Below are positions 1 to 8,846 of a stretch of 64,000 bases of DNA, in pieces. The first letter of the stretch is position 1. Every line of letters begins with the position of its first letter. The stretch comes from Halopolyspora algeriensis (GTDB lineage: Bacteria; Actinomycetota; Actinomycetes; Mycobacteriales; Pseudonocardiaceae), in the NCBI RefSeq assembly GCF_003337235.1, contig NZ_QPJC01000013.1, positions 62,001 through 126,000 of the forward strand, in the 5' to 3' direction. The notes beneath the pieces are model-generated. The model searched no databases and was not told the DNA's origin. It saw only the letters and a list, made by a program, of their open reading frames with translations. The translations under genes and the position numbers were made by a program.

Positions 1-321
1 TACTACCTGACGTCGCCGCGCCTGGTCGCGCTGGTGTCCAGGTTGGAGTCCGAGGGACTCATGCGGGAGATGACCGACCGGCTCGCCGAGGACCCGGAAC
101 TGGCCGAGCGGTACCGCCGCGCGCACGAGGCCTACCTCGCAGAGCGGGATGCGATCGAGCCGCTCGGCACCGACGTGAGCGCGGGTGGAATGCCCGACCG
201 CGTGAAGTGCCTGCACGTACACGTCGCGCACGCACTGGCGGCCGGGCCGGGCGTCAATCCCTTCGGCGACGAGGCGTTGGAGCTCATCGAGCACCGCCGA
301 CCTCCCGAGGCCGAGGCCTGA
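1..321 (+). CDS. DUF501 family protein, 5' end outside the window
   Basis: The reading frame is open from base 1 and ends with TGA at 319-321, giving the last 106 residues of a protein whose start lies to the left. The C-terminal part has the conserved KCLHVHVAHAL segment and a following NPFGDEALELI motif that I associate with the DUF501 family, a small actinobacterial protein of unknown function. In actinobacteria this gene usually sits between ftsB/divIC (after eno) and the Ppx/GppA exopolyphosphatase gene, and a ppx gene does follow at 4049. No catalytic role is established. An internal GTG at 34 could be mistaken for the start, but homology-like sequence continues upstream of it. Confidence 0.8.
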   Translation, partial: YYLTSPRLVALVSRLESEGLMREMTDRLAEDPELAERYRRAHEAYLAERDAIEPLGTDVSAGGMPDRVKCLHVHVAHALAAGPGVNPFGDEALELIEHRRPPEAEA

Positions 322-358
322 GCGGCGCGGACGGGCTCGCGTAGCCGCGCACGGCGGT

Positions 359-2047
359 TCACGCCCCGGGTGTCACCCGCCGGACCAGTGCCGCGGTGTC
401 GACCCCGTCCGGGGCGGTGCCGAAGGTGTGCCCGGAGGAGTCGAGCCGTGTCGCGAGGAAGCCGTCGGCGACCTCGCCCGGTGCGTGCCGCAGCAGCAGG
501 GACGCCTGCAGGGTGTGCGCGAGCAGCTCGGCCAGTTTCCGTGCCCGGTCGGGCCGGGGTGCCGACAGCTCCTCGCGCAGGCCCCGCACCGCCCGGTCGT
601 AGCGGGCGTCGGCCCCGGCAGTGCTGTCCAGCTCCGCGAACAGGGCCTGCACGGAGGAAGGCTGCTTGTCGACGGCCCGCAGCGTGTCCAGCGCGGTGAC
701 GTTGCCCGAGCCCTCCCAGATCGACAGCAGCGGCGCTTCCCGGTACAGCCGCGGCATGCCGGACTCCTCGACGTAGCCGTTACCGCCGAGGCACTCGAGC
801 GCTTCGGCGATGGCGGTCGGGGTGCGCTTGCAGACGGAGAACTTCGCGGCGGGCAGCGCCAGGCGCAGCAGCTCCAGCTCGGCGGTCTCGCCCCGTTGCC
901 CCCGGTCCACGGCGGCGGCCAGCCGCATTCCCAGGGCGGTGGCGCCCTCGGACTCCAGCGCGAGGTCGGCGAGCACCGCCTGCATCAGCGGGGTGTCGGC
1001 GAGCACCTCGCCGAAGGCGCTGCGGTGGCCCACGTGGTGGGCGGCCTCGGACAGGGCGATGCGCAGGTTGGCCGACGAGCCGAGCACGCAGTCCATCCGG
1101 GTCATCGACACCATCTCGATGATGCTGCGCACGCCGCGGCCCTCTTCGCCGACCAGCCACCCGATCGCCCCGGTGTATTCGAGCTCGGCCGAGGCGTTGG
1201 ACCTGTTGCCCAGCTTGTCCTTGAGCCGCTGCAGCCGGATCTCGTTGCGGGTGCCGTCGGGCAGCACGCGCGGCACCGCGAGGCAGCTCAAGCCCCCCGG
1301 TGTCTGCGCCAGCGTCAGGAACAGGTCGTTCATCGGTGCCGAGGTGAACCACTTGTGGCCGGTGATGCGGTAACTGCCGTCGCCGAGAGGTTCGCCCGTG
1401 GTGCTGTTGGCGCGCACGTCGGAACCGCCCTGCTTCTCGGTCATCGACATGCCCGCCAGCAGTCCCGCTTTGTCCGCGGGGGAGCGCAACCCGAAGTCGT
1501 AGGTTCCCGACAGCAGTCCCGGCTCGTAGTGCGCGGCGAGTTCGGGGCTGTTGCGCAGGGCCGGTACGGCGGCGAAGGTCATCGAGATCGGGCAGGCGTG
1601 CCCCGCCTCGGCCTGGGACCACAGGTAGAACCCGGCGGCGCGCCGCACGTGCGCTCCGGGCCCGGCGGTGGGGTCCCACGGTGCGGCGTGCAGACCGTGG
1701 GCGACCGCGCGTTCCATGAGCCAGTGCCAGGAGGGGTGGAACTCGACCTCGTCGATGCGGTGGCCGTAGCGGTCGTGGCTGTGCAGCACCGGTGGGTGCT
1801 CGTTGGCCAGCCTGCCGTGCTCGCGTGCCTGCGCGGACCCGGCCTGTCTGCCGAGTTCCGACAGCGCCGGGAGATGCCCGGACTCGCCGTGGTGGGCGAG
1901 GGCCTCCCGCAGTGCCGGGTCGCAGGCCACCGGATCGAAACCGTCCAGCGGTGGCGGCTGGTTGAACACCTCGTGCGTCCGTGCCGGGTGCCGGTCGGTC
2001 TCGGGCGAGTCGCCCGGTGCGTGGCGGGAATCCTCGGTGACCGTCAT
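359..2047 (-). CDS. AidB-like acyl-CoA dehydrogenase
   Basis: A 562-residue flavoprotein of the acyl-CoA dehydrogenase fold. The segment MTEKQGGSDVR (about residues 202-212) and the KWFTSAP motif shortly after it are typical of the AidB subgroup, which is longer (about 540-560 aa) than ordinary acyl-CoA dehydrogenases. E. coli AidB is induced by alkylation damage and binds FAD and DNA; its substrate is uncertain, so a DNA-protection role is inferred by family only. The start is ATG at 2045-2047, which gives the family length. The frame stays open upstream for 215 codons, but that extension is low-complexity GC-biased sequence with no family resemblance. No clear Shine-Dalgarno precedes the start. 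The gene is divergent from the transglycosylase gene. Confidence 0.85.
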   Translation of the reverse strand: MTVTEDSRHAPGDSPETDRHPARTHEVFNQPPPLDGFDPVACDPALREALAHHGESGHLPALSELGRQAGSAQAREHGRLANEHPPVLHSHDRYGHRIDEVEFHPSWHWLMERAVAHGLHAAPWDPTAGPGAHVRRAAGFYLWSQAEAGHACPISMTFAAVPALRNSPELAAHYEPGLLSGTYDFGLRSPADKAGLLAGMSMTEKQGGSDVRANSTTGEPLGDGSYRITGHKWFTSAPMNDLFLTLAQTPGGLSCLAVPRVLPDGTRNEIRLQRLKDKLGNRSNASAELEYTGAIGWLVGEEGRGVRSIIEMVSMTRMDCVLGSSANLRIALSEAAHHVGHRSAFGEVLADTPLMQAVLADLALESEGATALGMRLAAAVDRGQRGETAELELLRLALPAAKFSVCKRTPTAIAEALECLGGNGYVEESGMPRLYREAPLLSIWEGSGNVTALDTLRAVDKQPSSVQALFAELDSTAGADARYDRAVRGLREELSAPRPDRARKLAELLAHTLQASLLLRHAPGEVADGFLATRLDSSGHTFGTAPDGVDTAALVRRVTPGA

Positions 2048-2202
2048 GCCCGCAGCGTAGGACATCTGGTTACCGAACAGTAGTGATGAGTTCCGGTCGC
2101 TTGCCGCAAGCGCCGTGAGAGCGGCTTCACCGGGCGAATCGACTCGCAGTGCGGTGCAATCCGGATACATCCGGTGTTCGCCGATGATCTGGGGGAGGGG
2201 CA

Positions 2203-4008
2203 GTGTCGGGACGAAGGCAAGCACGGCGGCTGCGGCGCGCGGCGATGCTGGCGCTCGCGTTGTGGCTGCCGGTGAGCCTGGCCGGTGCGGCTGGCACGGT
2301 GAACGGCTCGCTGACCCAGCAAAGCCTCGCCACCCGGATCCCGAACACGCTCGATGCCCTCGCCTCGAAGTTCGACCCGGAGGACCTCGGTGCCACCGGC
2401 ACGCTGCCGGGTGCTGAGGCGCCCAGTCCCGAACTGCTTCGCGATGCCGCGAAGCCCCGGAAACTGGCCGGCGGCGCCGACGTGCTCGGGGAGTTGCCGT
2501 CCGGTTCGCTCGATATCCCGCGCCCCATGCTGCGGGCCTACAAAAGCGCGGCGGAGCGCCTTTCGACGACCCATCCCGGCTGCAGGCTGCACTGGTCGCT
2601 GGTCGCCTCGATCGGGCGGATCGAATCGGGACACGCCCGCTCCGGCCGGATCGACGCCCGGGGCACGACGGTGACGGCGATTCTCGGGCCACGCCTGTCC
2701 GGTGGTCCCGACGTCGCGGCGATCCCGGACACCGACGGCGGGATGCTCGACGGGGACCCGGTGTGGGATCGCGCGGTGGGGGCGATGCAGTTCATCCCGT
2801 CCACCTGGGCCCGGTACGGCGTCGATGGCAACGGCGACGGCGAGGCAGACCCGCACAACGTGCACGACGCGATCCGGACGGCGGGGCGCTATCTCTGCGC
2901 GGGCGGAGTGAACCTGCGGAACCCGGCCGACCGTGCCGGGGCCGTGTTTCGCTACAACCACTCCGATCGCTACGTGCGCACGGTGCTGATCTGGGCGGAT
3001 GCCTACGCGGCCGGGGTGACCCCGTCCCCCGGCGCACTCGCGCCGGAAGTGGACCGGACCGAGGTGCTGGCCGGACATCGCCTGCCGGAACGGGAGCCGG
3101 TGCGGACGTTCGATCCGGAACCCGTGCCCTCACCGGGGTCGTCTGCCGCATCCCCGGAGCCGTCCGCGGCGGCTGCGCCGCTGCCGGAACCGCCTTCGAC
3201 ACCGCCGACTCCGGTACCGCCCACTGCGTCTCCCGTGCTGCCTGCAGCGCCTTCCTCGTCGAACGGGACGCCCGCTGCGCAGGCAACACCGCAGCGCTCG
3301 GCCGCGCACGGCTCGAAGCCGTCCGATCCGGCCATGCCCGGCCCGGTCACGCCGAGCGCTCCGGCTCCGTCCGGGTCAACCCCACCGAGCCCGAGCCCGT
3401 CCATGCCGCCGAGCACACCGAAGCTCCCGGCCGGCCCGGAACCATCGGGCAACTCGGAACCACCGAGCGGTCCGGAACCATCGACCAAACCACCGGCGTC
3501 GACCGGCCCGCCACCGACCGGATCGTCGGCGCCGAGCAGCAGCGCCCCGCCGAGTACCACGCCGTCCGCCGGTGAGTCCGGTTCCGATGCTTCGCCGCCC
3601 GCGGTGCCGTCGAGGACACCGGTGCCGCCGAACGACACCAGCGTGCCGTCGTCGAGTAACCCGCCGCCGTCGAGCACTGCGCCGGAGACAGGCGCACCAT
3701 CCGGCGCACCGCCCGGCAGCAGCACATCGCCCAGCGATTCGTCCTCCGGCAGCGCACCGCCCACGTCCTCGACATCCGAGGTGTCGGTGCCGCCCTGCGC
3801 ACCGGAGGTGCTGGCCGAAGGGGCGTTCGTCACCCCGGAACGGTCGTCCGGGATCGGCGACACCCTCGAGTCGGGGACGACCTCGCCGGAGGAGGCGGAG
3901 CCCGGCGAGACGGTGTACGTCGAGCCGGCCGAGCCGGGCTCGCTCGAACTGTGTCGCGTGCCTCCCGACTACGTGCCGCCCGCCGGATCCCCCGGGCACG
4001 GCGGCTAG
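2203..4008 (+). CDS. Secreted lytic transglycosylase with Pro/Ser-rich tail
   Basis: A 601-residue exported protein. Residues 1 to about 32 form a signal peptide (basic start RRQARRLRR, then a hydrophobic stretch). An MltB-like lytic transglycosylase domain spans roughly residues 105-270, with the probable catalytic Glu141 in IGRIESGH and the AMQFIPSTWARYG motif. Lytic transglycosylases cleave peptidoglycan between MurNAc and GlcNAc. Residues from about 300 to 535 are extremely Pro/Ser/Thr-rich, probably an extended wall-spanning linker, followed by a short acidic tail with two Cys. The GTG start at 2203 has GGGGGAGGGG immediately upstream. M. tuberculosis has a transglycosylase next to the eno-DUF501-ppx block, so the context fits. 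Confidence 0.85.
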   Translation: MSGRRQARRLRRAAMLALALWLPVSLAGAAGTVNGSLTQQSLATRIPNTLDALASKFDPEDLGATGTLPGAEAPSPELLRDAAKPRKLAGGADVLGELPSGSLDIPRPMLRAYKSAAERLSTTHPGCRLHWSLVASIGRIESGHARSGRIDARGTTVTAILGPRLSGGPDVAAIPDTDGGMLDGDPVWDRAVGAMQFIPSTWARYGVDGNGDGEADPHNVHDAIRTAGRYLCAGGVNLRNPADRAGAVFRYNHSDRYVRTVLIWADAYAAGVTPSPGALAPEVDRTEVLAGHRLPEREPVRTFDPEPVPSPGSSAASPEPSAAAAPLPEPPSTPPTPVPPTASPVLPAAPSSSNGTPAAQATPQRSAAHGSKPSDPAMPGPVTPSAPAPSGSTPPSPSPSMPPSTPKLPAGPEPSGNSEPPSGPEPSTKPPASTGPPPTGSSAPSSSAPPSTTPSAGESGSDASPPAVPSRTPVPPNDTSVPSSSNPPPSSTAPETGAPSGAPPGSSTSPSDSSSGSAPPTSSTSEVSVPPCAPEVLAEGAFVTPERSSGIGDTLESGTTSPEEAEPGETVYVEPAEPGSLELCRVPPDYVPPAGSPGHGG

Positions 4009-4048
4009 CGTGTCCGTGATCCGGGAAACGGCAGCGAGGAGGACGTTG

Positions 4049-5002
4049 ATGCCACGGGTGGCGGCGATTGACTGCGGGACGAACTCGATCCGGCTGCTGG
4101 TTGCCGACGTGACGGTGCACGACGACGGCGCCCGCACGTTGCACGACGTCCACCGCGAGATGCGCATCGTGCGGCTCGGTCAGGGTGTGGACGCCACCGG
4201 GCGCCTGGACGACGAGGCGTTGCGCAGGACCCGCGAGGCACTCGCCGACTACGCCGAGACCGCGCGCCGGGAAGGTGCTCGATCCACGCGGATGGTCGCG
4301 ACCTCGGCCACCCGGGACGCCGCCAACCGCGAGGACTTCTTCGCGATGGTGCGCGACACGCTCGGTGTGGACGCGGAGGTCATCACCGGCGAGGAGGAGG
4401 CGCACCTGTCCTTCGTCGGGGCGGTCGGCGACGTCGACCCGGCACAGGGCCCCTTCCTCGTCACCGATGTGGGTGGTGGCTCCACCGAACTCGTTCTCGG
4501 AAACTGGGACGGGGCGCACGCCGACATCCTCGCTGCCCGATCGGTGGACATCGGCTCCGTTCGACTCACGGAGCGTTGCCTGCACAGCGACCCGCCTCAC
4601 TCGAACGAGCGGCAGGAGGCGGAGAAGGTCGCGCGCCGGGTTCTGGACGAGACTCTCGCCGATGTCGACGCTTCCCGGGCGCGGACCTGGGTCGGGGTGG
4701 CGGGCACGGTCACCACGCTGTCCGCCATAGCTCAGGAGTTGCCCGAATACGATCCGGGCGCGATCCACCTCTCGTGGCTCTCGCGTGCTCGGGTGGCCGA
4801 AACCGCCCGGTCGCTGCTGACCATGACGCGCGATCAGCGCGCCGCGCTCGGGCCGATGCATCCCGGCCGGGCCGACGTCATCGGTGGCGGGGCCTTGGTC
4901 GTCGAGATCCTGGCGGAGGAATTGGCCGAGCGCGCCGGGATCACCGGGATCACGGTCAGTGAGCACGACATACTCGACGGTATTGCCCTCTCCATCAGCT
5001 AG
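4049..5002 (+). CDS. Ppx/GppA family exopolyphosphatase/pppGpp phosphatase
   Basis: A 317-residue protein of the actin-like ATPase superfamily, resembling mycobacterial Ppx2 (Rv1026) in size and position. The phosphate-1 motif DCGTNSIRLLV is at residues 8-18, EEEAHLSF in the middle, and the phosphate-2 motif DVGGGSTELV near residue 140. The family removes terminal phosphates from polyphosphate or pppGpp; which substrate is used here cannot be read from the sequence. The ATG at 4049 is preceded by GAGGAGG at 4036-4042, which decides the start although the frame is open well upstream, overlapping the transglycosylase tail in another frame. It begins 40 bp after the transglycosylase stop, so the two may be cotranscribed. 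Confidence 0.9.
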   Translation: MPRVAAIDCGTNSIRLLVADVTVHDDGARTLHDVHREMRIVRLGQGVDATGRLDDEALRRTREALADYAETARREGARSTRMVATSATRDAANREDFFAMVRDTLGVDAEVITGEEEAHLSFVGAVGDVDPAQGPFLVTDVGGGSTELVLGNWDGAHADILAARSVDIGSVRLTERCLHSDPPHSNERQEAEKVARRVLDETLADVDASRARTWVGVAGTVTTLSAIAQELPEYDPGAIHLSWLSRARVAETARSLLTMTRDQRAALGPMHPGRADVIGGGALVVEILAEELAERAGITGITVSEHDILDGIALSIS

Positions 5003-5012
5003 TTCTCGCCAT

Positions 5013-5030
5013 GTGGGCACATATGCCCAC
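5013..5030. repeat. Inverted repeat after ppx
   Basis: GTGGGC (5013-5018) and GCCCAC (5025-5030) form a 6-bp stem with loop ACATAT, 10 bp after the ppx stop. There is no T-run after it, so it is a weak terminator at best and could equally be a protein-binding site. Confidence 0.4.
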
Positions 5031-5049
5031 CAAATGGGTGAAAAAGCTG

Positions 5050-5063
5050 CTGTATCGATACAG
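5050..5063. promoter_or_regulatory. 14-bp palindrome, candidate operator of the peptide ABC operon
   Basis: CTGTATCGATACAG is a perfect 14-bp palindrome in an AT-rich stretch between ppx and the binding-protein gene. It lies about 26 bp upstream of the best -35 candidate (5089-5094), a position usual for an activator or an upstream repressor site. The regulator is not visible in the window. Confidence 0.5.
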
Positions 5064-5088
5064 AATATGACGGATTTGTGACAGTCCA

Positions 5089-5116
5089 TTGCCGTGAACT
5101 GGGTCTCCCTTATGTT
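5089..5116 (+). promoter_or_regulatory. Candidate promoter of the peptide ABC operon
   Basis: TTGCCG at 5089-5094 and TATGTT at 5111-5116 are separated by 16 bp, leaving a leader of about 90 nt before the ATG at 5211. This is the only reasonable sigma-70-like pair in the gap between ppx and the operon. Confidence 0.4.
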
Positions 5117-5210
5117 TACGCCCGGCTGATTCGGCGGTGAACGAAGACCGTCGGCCTGGTGACCCCTGCGCTTCCCCGGCGGGGATCACGTGGAAAGCGG
5201 GAGGAAATTG

Positions 5211-6863
5211 ATGCGCAAACGACGCATGGTCGCGCCTGTCGCGGCCACGCTCGCGGTTGGTCTGCTGGCCAGCGCCTGTGGTGGTGGCGGCGGTACCACC
5301 GAGGCAACCGGGACCCTCGAGGACCCGATCACGATGGAGTGGGGCAAGCCGGAGAACCCGCTCGTTCCCGGCAACACCACCGAGGTCAACGGCGGCAACG
5401 TCGTCGACGCCATATTCACGGGCCTGGTCCAGTACGACCCGAATACCTATGAGCCCGAGAACGCGATGGCGAAGTCCATCACTGCCTCGGACGACAAGAA
5501 GACCTACACGATCAAGCTCAAGCAGGGCTGGACCTTCCACAACGGTGAGGAAGTCACCGCCGACAACTTCGTCCGTGCGTGGAACTACACCGCCTACGCG
5601 CCGAACGGGCAGAAGACGGCCAGCTTCTTCGACAAGATCCAGGGCTACGACGAGGTGCATCCGGCCGATCCGGATGGCAACGGCCCGAAGGAAGCACCGA
5701 AGCCCACGACCAAGAAGATGTCCGGGCTCGAGGTCGTCGACCCGTACACCATGAAGGTCACCCTCAAGCAGCCGTTCACGATCTTCCCGTCGACCATCGG
5801 CTACAGCGCCTTCTCGCCGCTGCCGGACATGTTCTTCGAGAACAAGGAGAAGTTCGAGAAGAACCCGATCGGTAACGGCCCGTACAAGTTCGAGAAGCGC
5901 ACTCCCAACGAGAGCCTCACGCTGACCAAGTACGACAAGTACAAGGGCGAGCGCAAGGGCACAGTCGAGGCGTTCCAGTTCAAGGTCTACAACAAGCTGA
6001 GCACGGCTTACCAGGATCTCAAGTCGGGCAACCTGGACTTCATGCGGCAGATGCCGGTCTCGGCGCTGACCGACGGCCGCTGGAAGCAGGAACTCGGTGA
6101 CAACGCCATCACGGCCGAGGCCATGAAGGTCACTCCGCTGTCGTTCCCGCTGTACCAGGAGAAGTTCCAGGACCCGAACCTGCGCAAGGCCATCTCGATG
6201 GCCATCGACCGGAAGTCGATCGTCGAGAACGTCTTCTCGGGCACCCGCAAGCCGCTGCGTGGCTGGGTCTCCCCCTCGGTGGATGGCTTCGTACCGAACC
6301 AGTGCGGGCAGTGGTGCCAGTACGACCCGGCCAAGGCCAAGGAGTACCTGAAGAAGGCAGGCGGCTTCGAGGGCACCCTGACCATCGCCAGCAATGCCGA
6401 CGGCGGCCACGAGGAGTGGGTCAAGGCCGTGGCGGGCAGCATCCGCGACACGCTGGGCATCAAAGCGGTTTACAAGCCGATTCCGACCTTCAGCGAGTTC
6501 CGCTCGAAGATCGTCGCCAACGAGATGACCGGGATGTTCCGCTCCGGTTGGGTGGCCGACTATCCGAGCATCCAGAACTTCCTGGCGCCGATCTTCACCA
6601 AGGGCGCGTCCTCGAACGACAGCACGTACTTCAACCCGGAGTTCGAGAAGCTGATGAGCCAGGCCAACCAGGCGCCGACCGTCGAGGAGGCCAACAAGCT
6701 CTACGCTCAGGCGGAGAAGCTGCTGGCCGAGGACATGCCGAGCGTGCCGGTCTACACGCAGGGCATCCAGGCAGGCAAGTCGGACCGCCTCGCGGAAGCC
6801 GTGGTCACGCCGCGCCGTTCGCTCGCCCTGACCACCGTCAGGGTTGCGGACTCGCAGCAGTGA
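5211..6863 (+). CDS. Peptide ABC transporter substrate-binding lipoprotein
   Basis: A 550-residue family-5 extracellular solute-binding protein (DppA/OppA type) that captures peptides outside the cell and delivers them to the permease encoded next. A basic start (MRKRR), a hydrophobic segment and LASAC with Cys23 form a lipoprotein signal, so the protein should be anchored to the membrane by acylated Cys23. The ATG at 5211 is chosen because GAGGAA (5201-5206) precedes it; an in-frame GTG at 5190 would add seven residues and has no comparable site. It is the first gene of a five-gene operon and is separated from the permease by a strong hairpin. Confidence 0.9.
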   Translation: MRKRRMVAPVAATLAVGLLASACGGGGGTTEATGTLEDPITMEWGKPENPLVPGNTTEVNGGNVVDAIFTGLVQYDPNTYEPENAMAKSITASDDKKTYTIKLKQGWTFHNGEEVTADNFVRAWNYTAYAPNGQKTASFFDKIQGYDEVHPADPDGNGPKEAPKPTTKKMSGLEVVDPYTMKVTLKQPFTIFPSTIGYSAFSPLPDMFFENKEKFEKNPIGNGPYKFEKRTPNESLTLTKYDKYKGERKGTVEAFQFKVYNKLSTAYQDLKSGNLDFMRQMPVSALTDGRWKQELGDNAITAEAMKVTPLSFPLYQEKFQDPNLRKAISMAIDRKSIVENVFSGTRKPLRGWVSPSVDGFVPNQCGQWCQYDPAKAKEYLKKAGGFEGTLTIASNADGGHEEWVKAVAGSIRDTLGIKAVYKPIPTFSEFRSKIVANEMTGMFRSGWVADYPSIQNFLAPIFTKGASSNDSTYFNPEFEKLMSQANQAPTVEEANKLYAQAEKLLAEDMPSVPVYTQGIQAGKSDRLAEAVVTPRRSLALTTVRVADSQQ

Positions 6864-6877
6864 GCTAAGTGACACCG

Positions 6878-6916
6878 GCCCGGTCCGCCGTCGCCACAAG
6901 TGACGGCGGACCGGGC
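6878..6916 (+). terminator. Intra-operon hairpin after the binding-protein gene
   Basis: A perfect 15-bp stem (6878-6892 pairing with 6902-6916) with a 9-nt loop begins 15 bp after the stop codon and ends 24 bp before the permease start. It has no U-tract. Such hairpins after a binding-protein gene usually stabilise its mRNA and/or reduce downstream read-through, so that binding protein exceeds permease. Its role here is inferred. Confidence 0.7.
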
Positions 6917-6939
6917 GTGTCCTTGTCGAAGGAGGTTCG

Positions 6940-7866
6940 GTGGGTCGTTACATACTGCGGCGACTGCTGCAGTTGATCCCCGTGTTCATCGGAACAACGT
7001 TCATCATCTATGCGCTCGTGTGGGCGCTGCCCGGTAATCCTTTCGCGGGCAAGTGTGGCGCTCGTAGTTGCCCACAGGCCTACATCGACAAGATGACCGA
7101 GCAGTACAACCTCAACGAGCCGGTCATCGTGCAGTACTTCTTGTACCTCGGAAAGCTGCTCACCGGGAACTTCGGTGAAACCTACTCCGGCACCGAGGTC
7201 GGTACGCTGATCCAGAACGCCTACCCGGTGACGGTCAAACTGGCGCTGGTCGCGCTGATCATCGAGGGTGTCATCGGCATCGCGGCCGGCGTGTTGACCG
7301 CACTGCGCGGCAAGGGGTTCCTGGACAATCTGGTCCTGGCTTCCACGCTGGTTCTGATCTCGGTACCGGTCTTCGTGACCGGCTTCATCTTGCAGATCGT
7401 GCTGGGGGTACAGCTCGAATGGATCCAGCCCTCGGTCGGTTCGGATCCCACCATCGGCGAGCTGTTCGTGCCCGGGTTCGTGCTCGGCAGCCTGTCCATG
7501 GCCTACATCGCGCGCTTGAGCCGGACGGCCATGATGGAGAACAAGCGAGCGGACTACATCCGCACGGCCACGGCCAAGGGACTCGCCCCGCGGCGTGTGG
7601 TCGGAATTCACATGCTGCGCAACTCGCTGATCCCGGTGATCACCTTCATCGGTACCGACTTCGGTGCCCTCATGGGCGGTGCGATCGTCACCGAGGGCGT
7701 GTTCAACATCCACGGCATCGGTGGACTGATCTTCGAAGCGATCATGCAGCAGGAAGGCACCACCGTCACCGGAGTGGTCACCCTGCTGGTGATCGTCTAC
7801 CTGCTGATGAACCTGCTCGTGGACATCCTCTACGCGGCTCTCGACCCGAGGATTCGATATGACTGA
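6940..7866 (+). CDS. Peptide ABC transporter permease, DppB type
   Basis: A 308-residue inner-membrane permease with about six membrane segments; the first is visible in QLIPVFIGTTFIIYALVW near the N-terminus. The RTATAKGLAPRRVV segment is the EAA-loop type coupling helix that contacts the ATPase. It forms the translocation pore with the next gene product. The GTG start at 6940 has GGAGG at 6931-6935. The gene overlaps dppC by 8 bp, indicating translational coupling. Confidence 0.9.
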   Translation: MGRYILRRLLQLIPVFIGTTFIIYALVWALPGNPFAGKCGARSCPQAYIDKMTEQYNLNEPVIVQYFLYLGKLLTGNFGETYSGTEVGTLIQNAYPVTVKLALVALIIEGVIGIAAGVLTALRGKGFLDNLVLASTLVLISVPVFVTGFILQIVLGVQLEWIQPSVGSDPTIGELFVPGFVLGSLSMAYIARLSRTAMMENKRADYIRTATAKGLAPRRVVGIHMLRNSLIPVITFIGTDFGALMGGAIVTEGVFNIHGIGGLIFEAIMQQEGTTVTGVVTLLVIVYLLMNLLVDILYAALDPRIRYD

Positions 7867-8833
7867 CACCGGCGAAGCACAACGGAGCATCGGCAGCGCC
7901 GGAGCAGCGGCGCAGGCCACGGTCGAAGCGCAGGACAAGGCATCGTCGACCAAGACGGAAAAGCAGCGCGGCCTGTGGGGCGATGCCTGGCGGGATCTGC
8001 GGCGCCGCCCCCTGTTCATCGTTGCGAGTGCCATCATCCTGTTCTTGCTGGTGATGTCGGTATTCCCCGGTCTGTTCGCCTCGACTGATCCGAATGTGCA
8101 GATTTTGGACAAGGCACGCGACGACCCTTCCGCGGAGGCCTGGTTCGGCTACGACCACCTGGGACGCGACATCTATGCCCGGGTCGTCTACGGCGCTCGC
8201 GCCTCGATCATCGTCGGGGTGCTGTCCACGGTGCTGGTCGTGCTGCTCGGTTCCGTCGTCGGAGTGATCACGGGCTATGCCGGGGGGAAGACCGACAGTT
8301 TCCTGTCCCGGTTCGCCGAGATCTTCCTCGGTCTGCCGTTCGTGCTCGGGGCCATCGTGATCCTGTCGGTGTTCAACGCCGGTGTGGCGGGGACCCCCAG
8401 CTCGACTCGGATCATGACTCAGGTGATCGTGACCATCGGGGTGCTGGCTTGGCCGATCTGCATGCGGATCATGCGGTCGGCGGCGATCGCGGCCAAGCAG
8501 CAGGACTACGTCAAGGCCGCCAAAGCTCTGGGTGCGAGCCACTCGCGCATCATCTTCAAGCACGTGCTGCCGAACTGTCTGGCCCCGGTGATGGTCTACG
8601 CCACGATCGCGCTGGGCGGCTTCATCGGGCTGGAGGCGACCCTGTCGTACCTCGGACTGGGGCTGAAGTACCCCGTCGTCTCCTGGGGAATGATGATTTC
8701 TGTATCGCAGCAGTACATCGTCAGCACCCCGCACATGCTTGTGTTCCCGGCGCTGTTTCTGATCGTGACGGTGCTGGCGTTCGTGATGCTCGGTGACGCC
8801 GTCCGCGATGCGCTGGACCCCAAGCAGAAGTAG
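7859..8833 (+). CDS. Peptide ABC transporter permease, DppC type
   Basis: A 324-residue second permease subunit. After a hydrophilic N-terminal region of about 50 residues come the membrane segments; FGYDHLGRDIYARVVYGAR is a hallmark of DppC/OppC proteins and YVKAAKALGASHSRII is the coupling loop. The ATG at 7859 overlaps the end of dppB by 8 bp. The partner ATPase gene follows after 13 bp. Confidence 0.9.
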   Translation: MTDTGEAQRSIGSAGAAAQATVEAQDKASSTKTEKQRGLWGDAWRDLRRRPLFIVASAIILFLLVMSVFPGLFASTDPNVQILDKARDDPSAEAWFGYDHLGRDIYARVVYGARASIIVGVLSTVLVVLLGSVVGVITGYAGGKTDSFLSRFAEIFLGLPFVLGAIVILSVFNAGVAGTPSSTRIMTQVIVTIGVLAWPICMRIMRSAAIAAKQQDYVKAAKALGASHSRIIFKHVLPNCLAPVMVYATIALGGFIGLEATLSYLGLGLKYPVVSWGMMISVSQQYIVSTPHMLVFPALFLIVTVLAFVMLGDAVRDALDPKQK

Positions 8834-8846
8834 AAGGAGGACCGCA

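Noticed and set aside
4995-6899. 634-codon minus-strand frame opposite the peptide-binding lipoprotein gene
   Set aside because: Antisense shadow caused by third-position GC; the plus strand has a clear lipoprotein signal and operon context.
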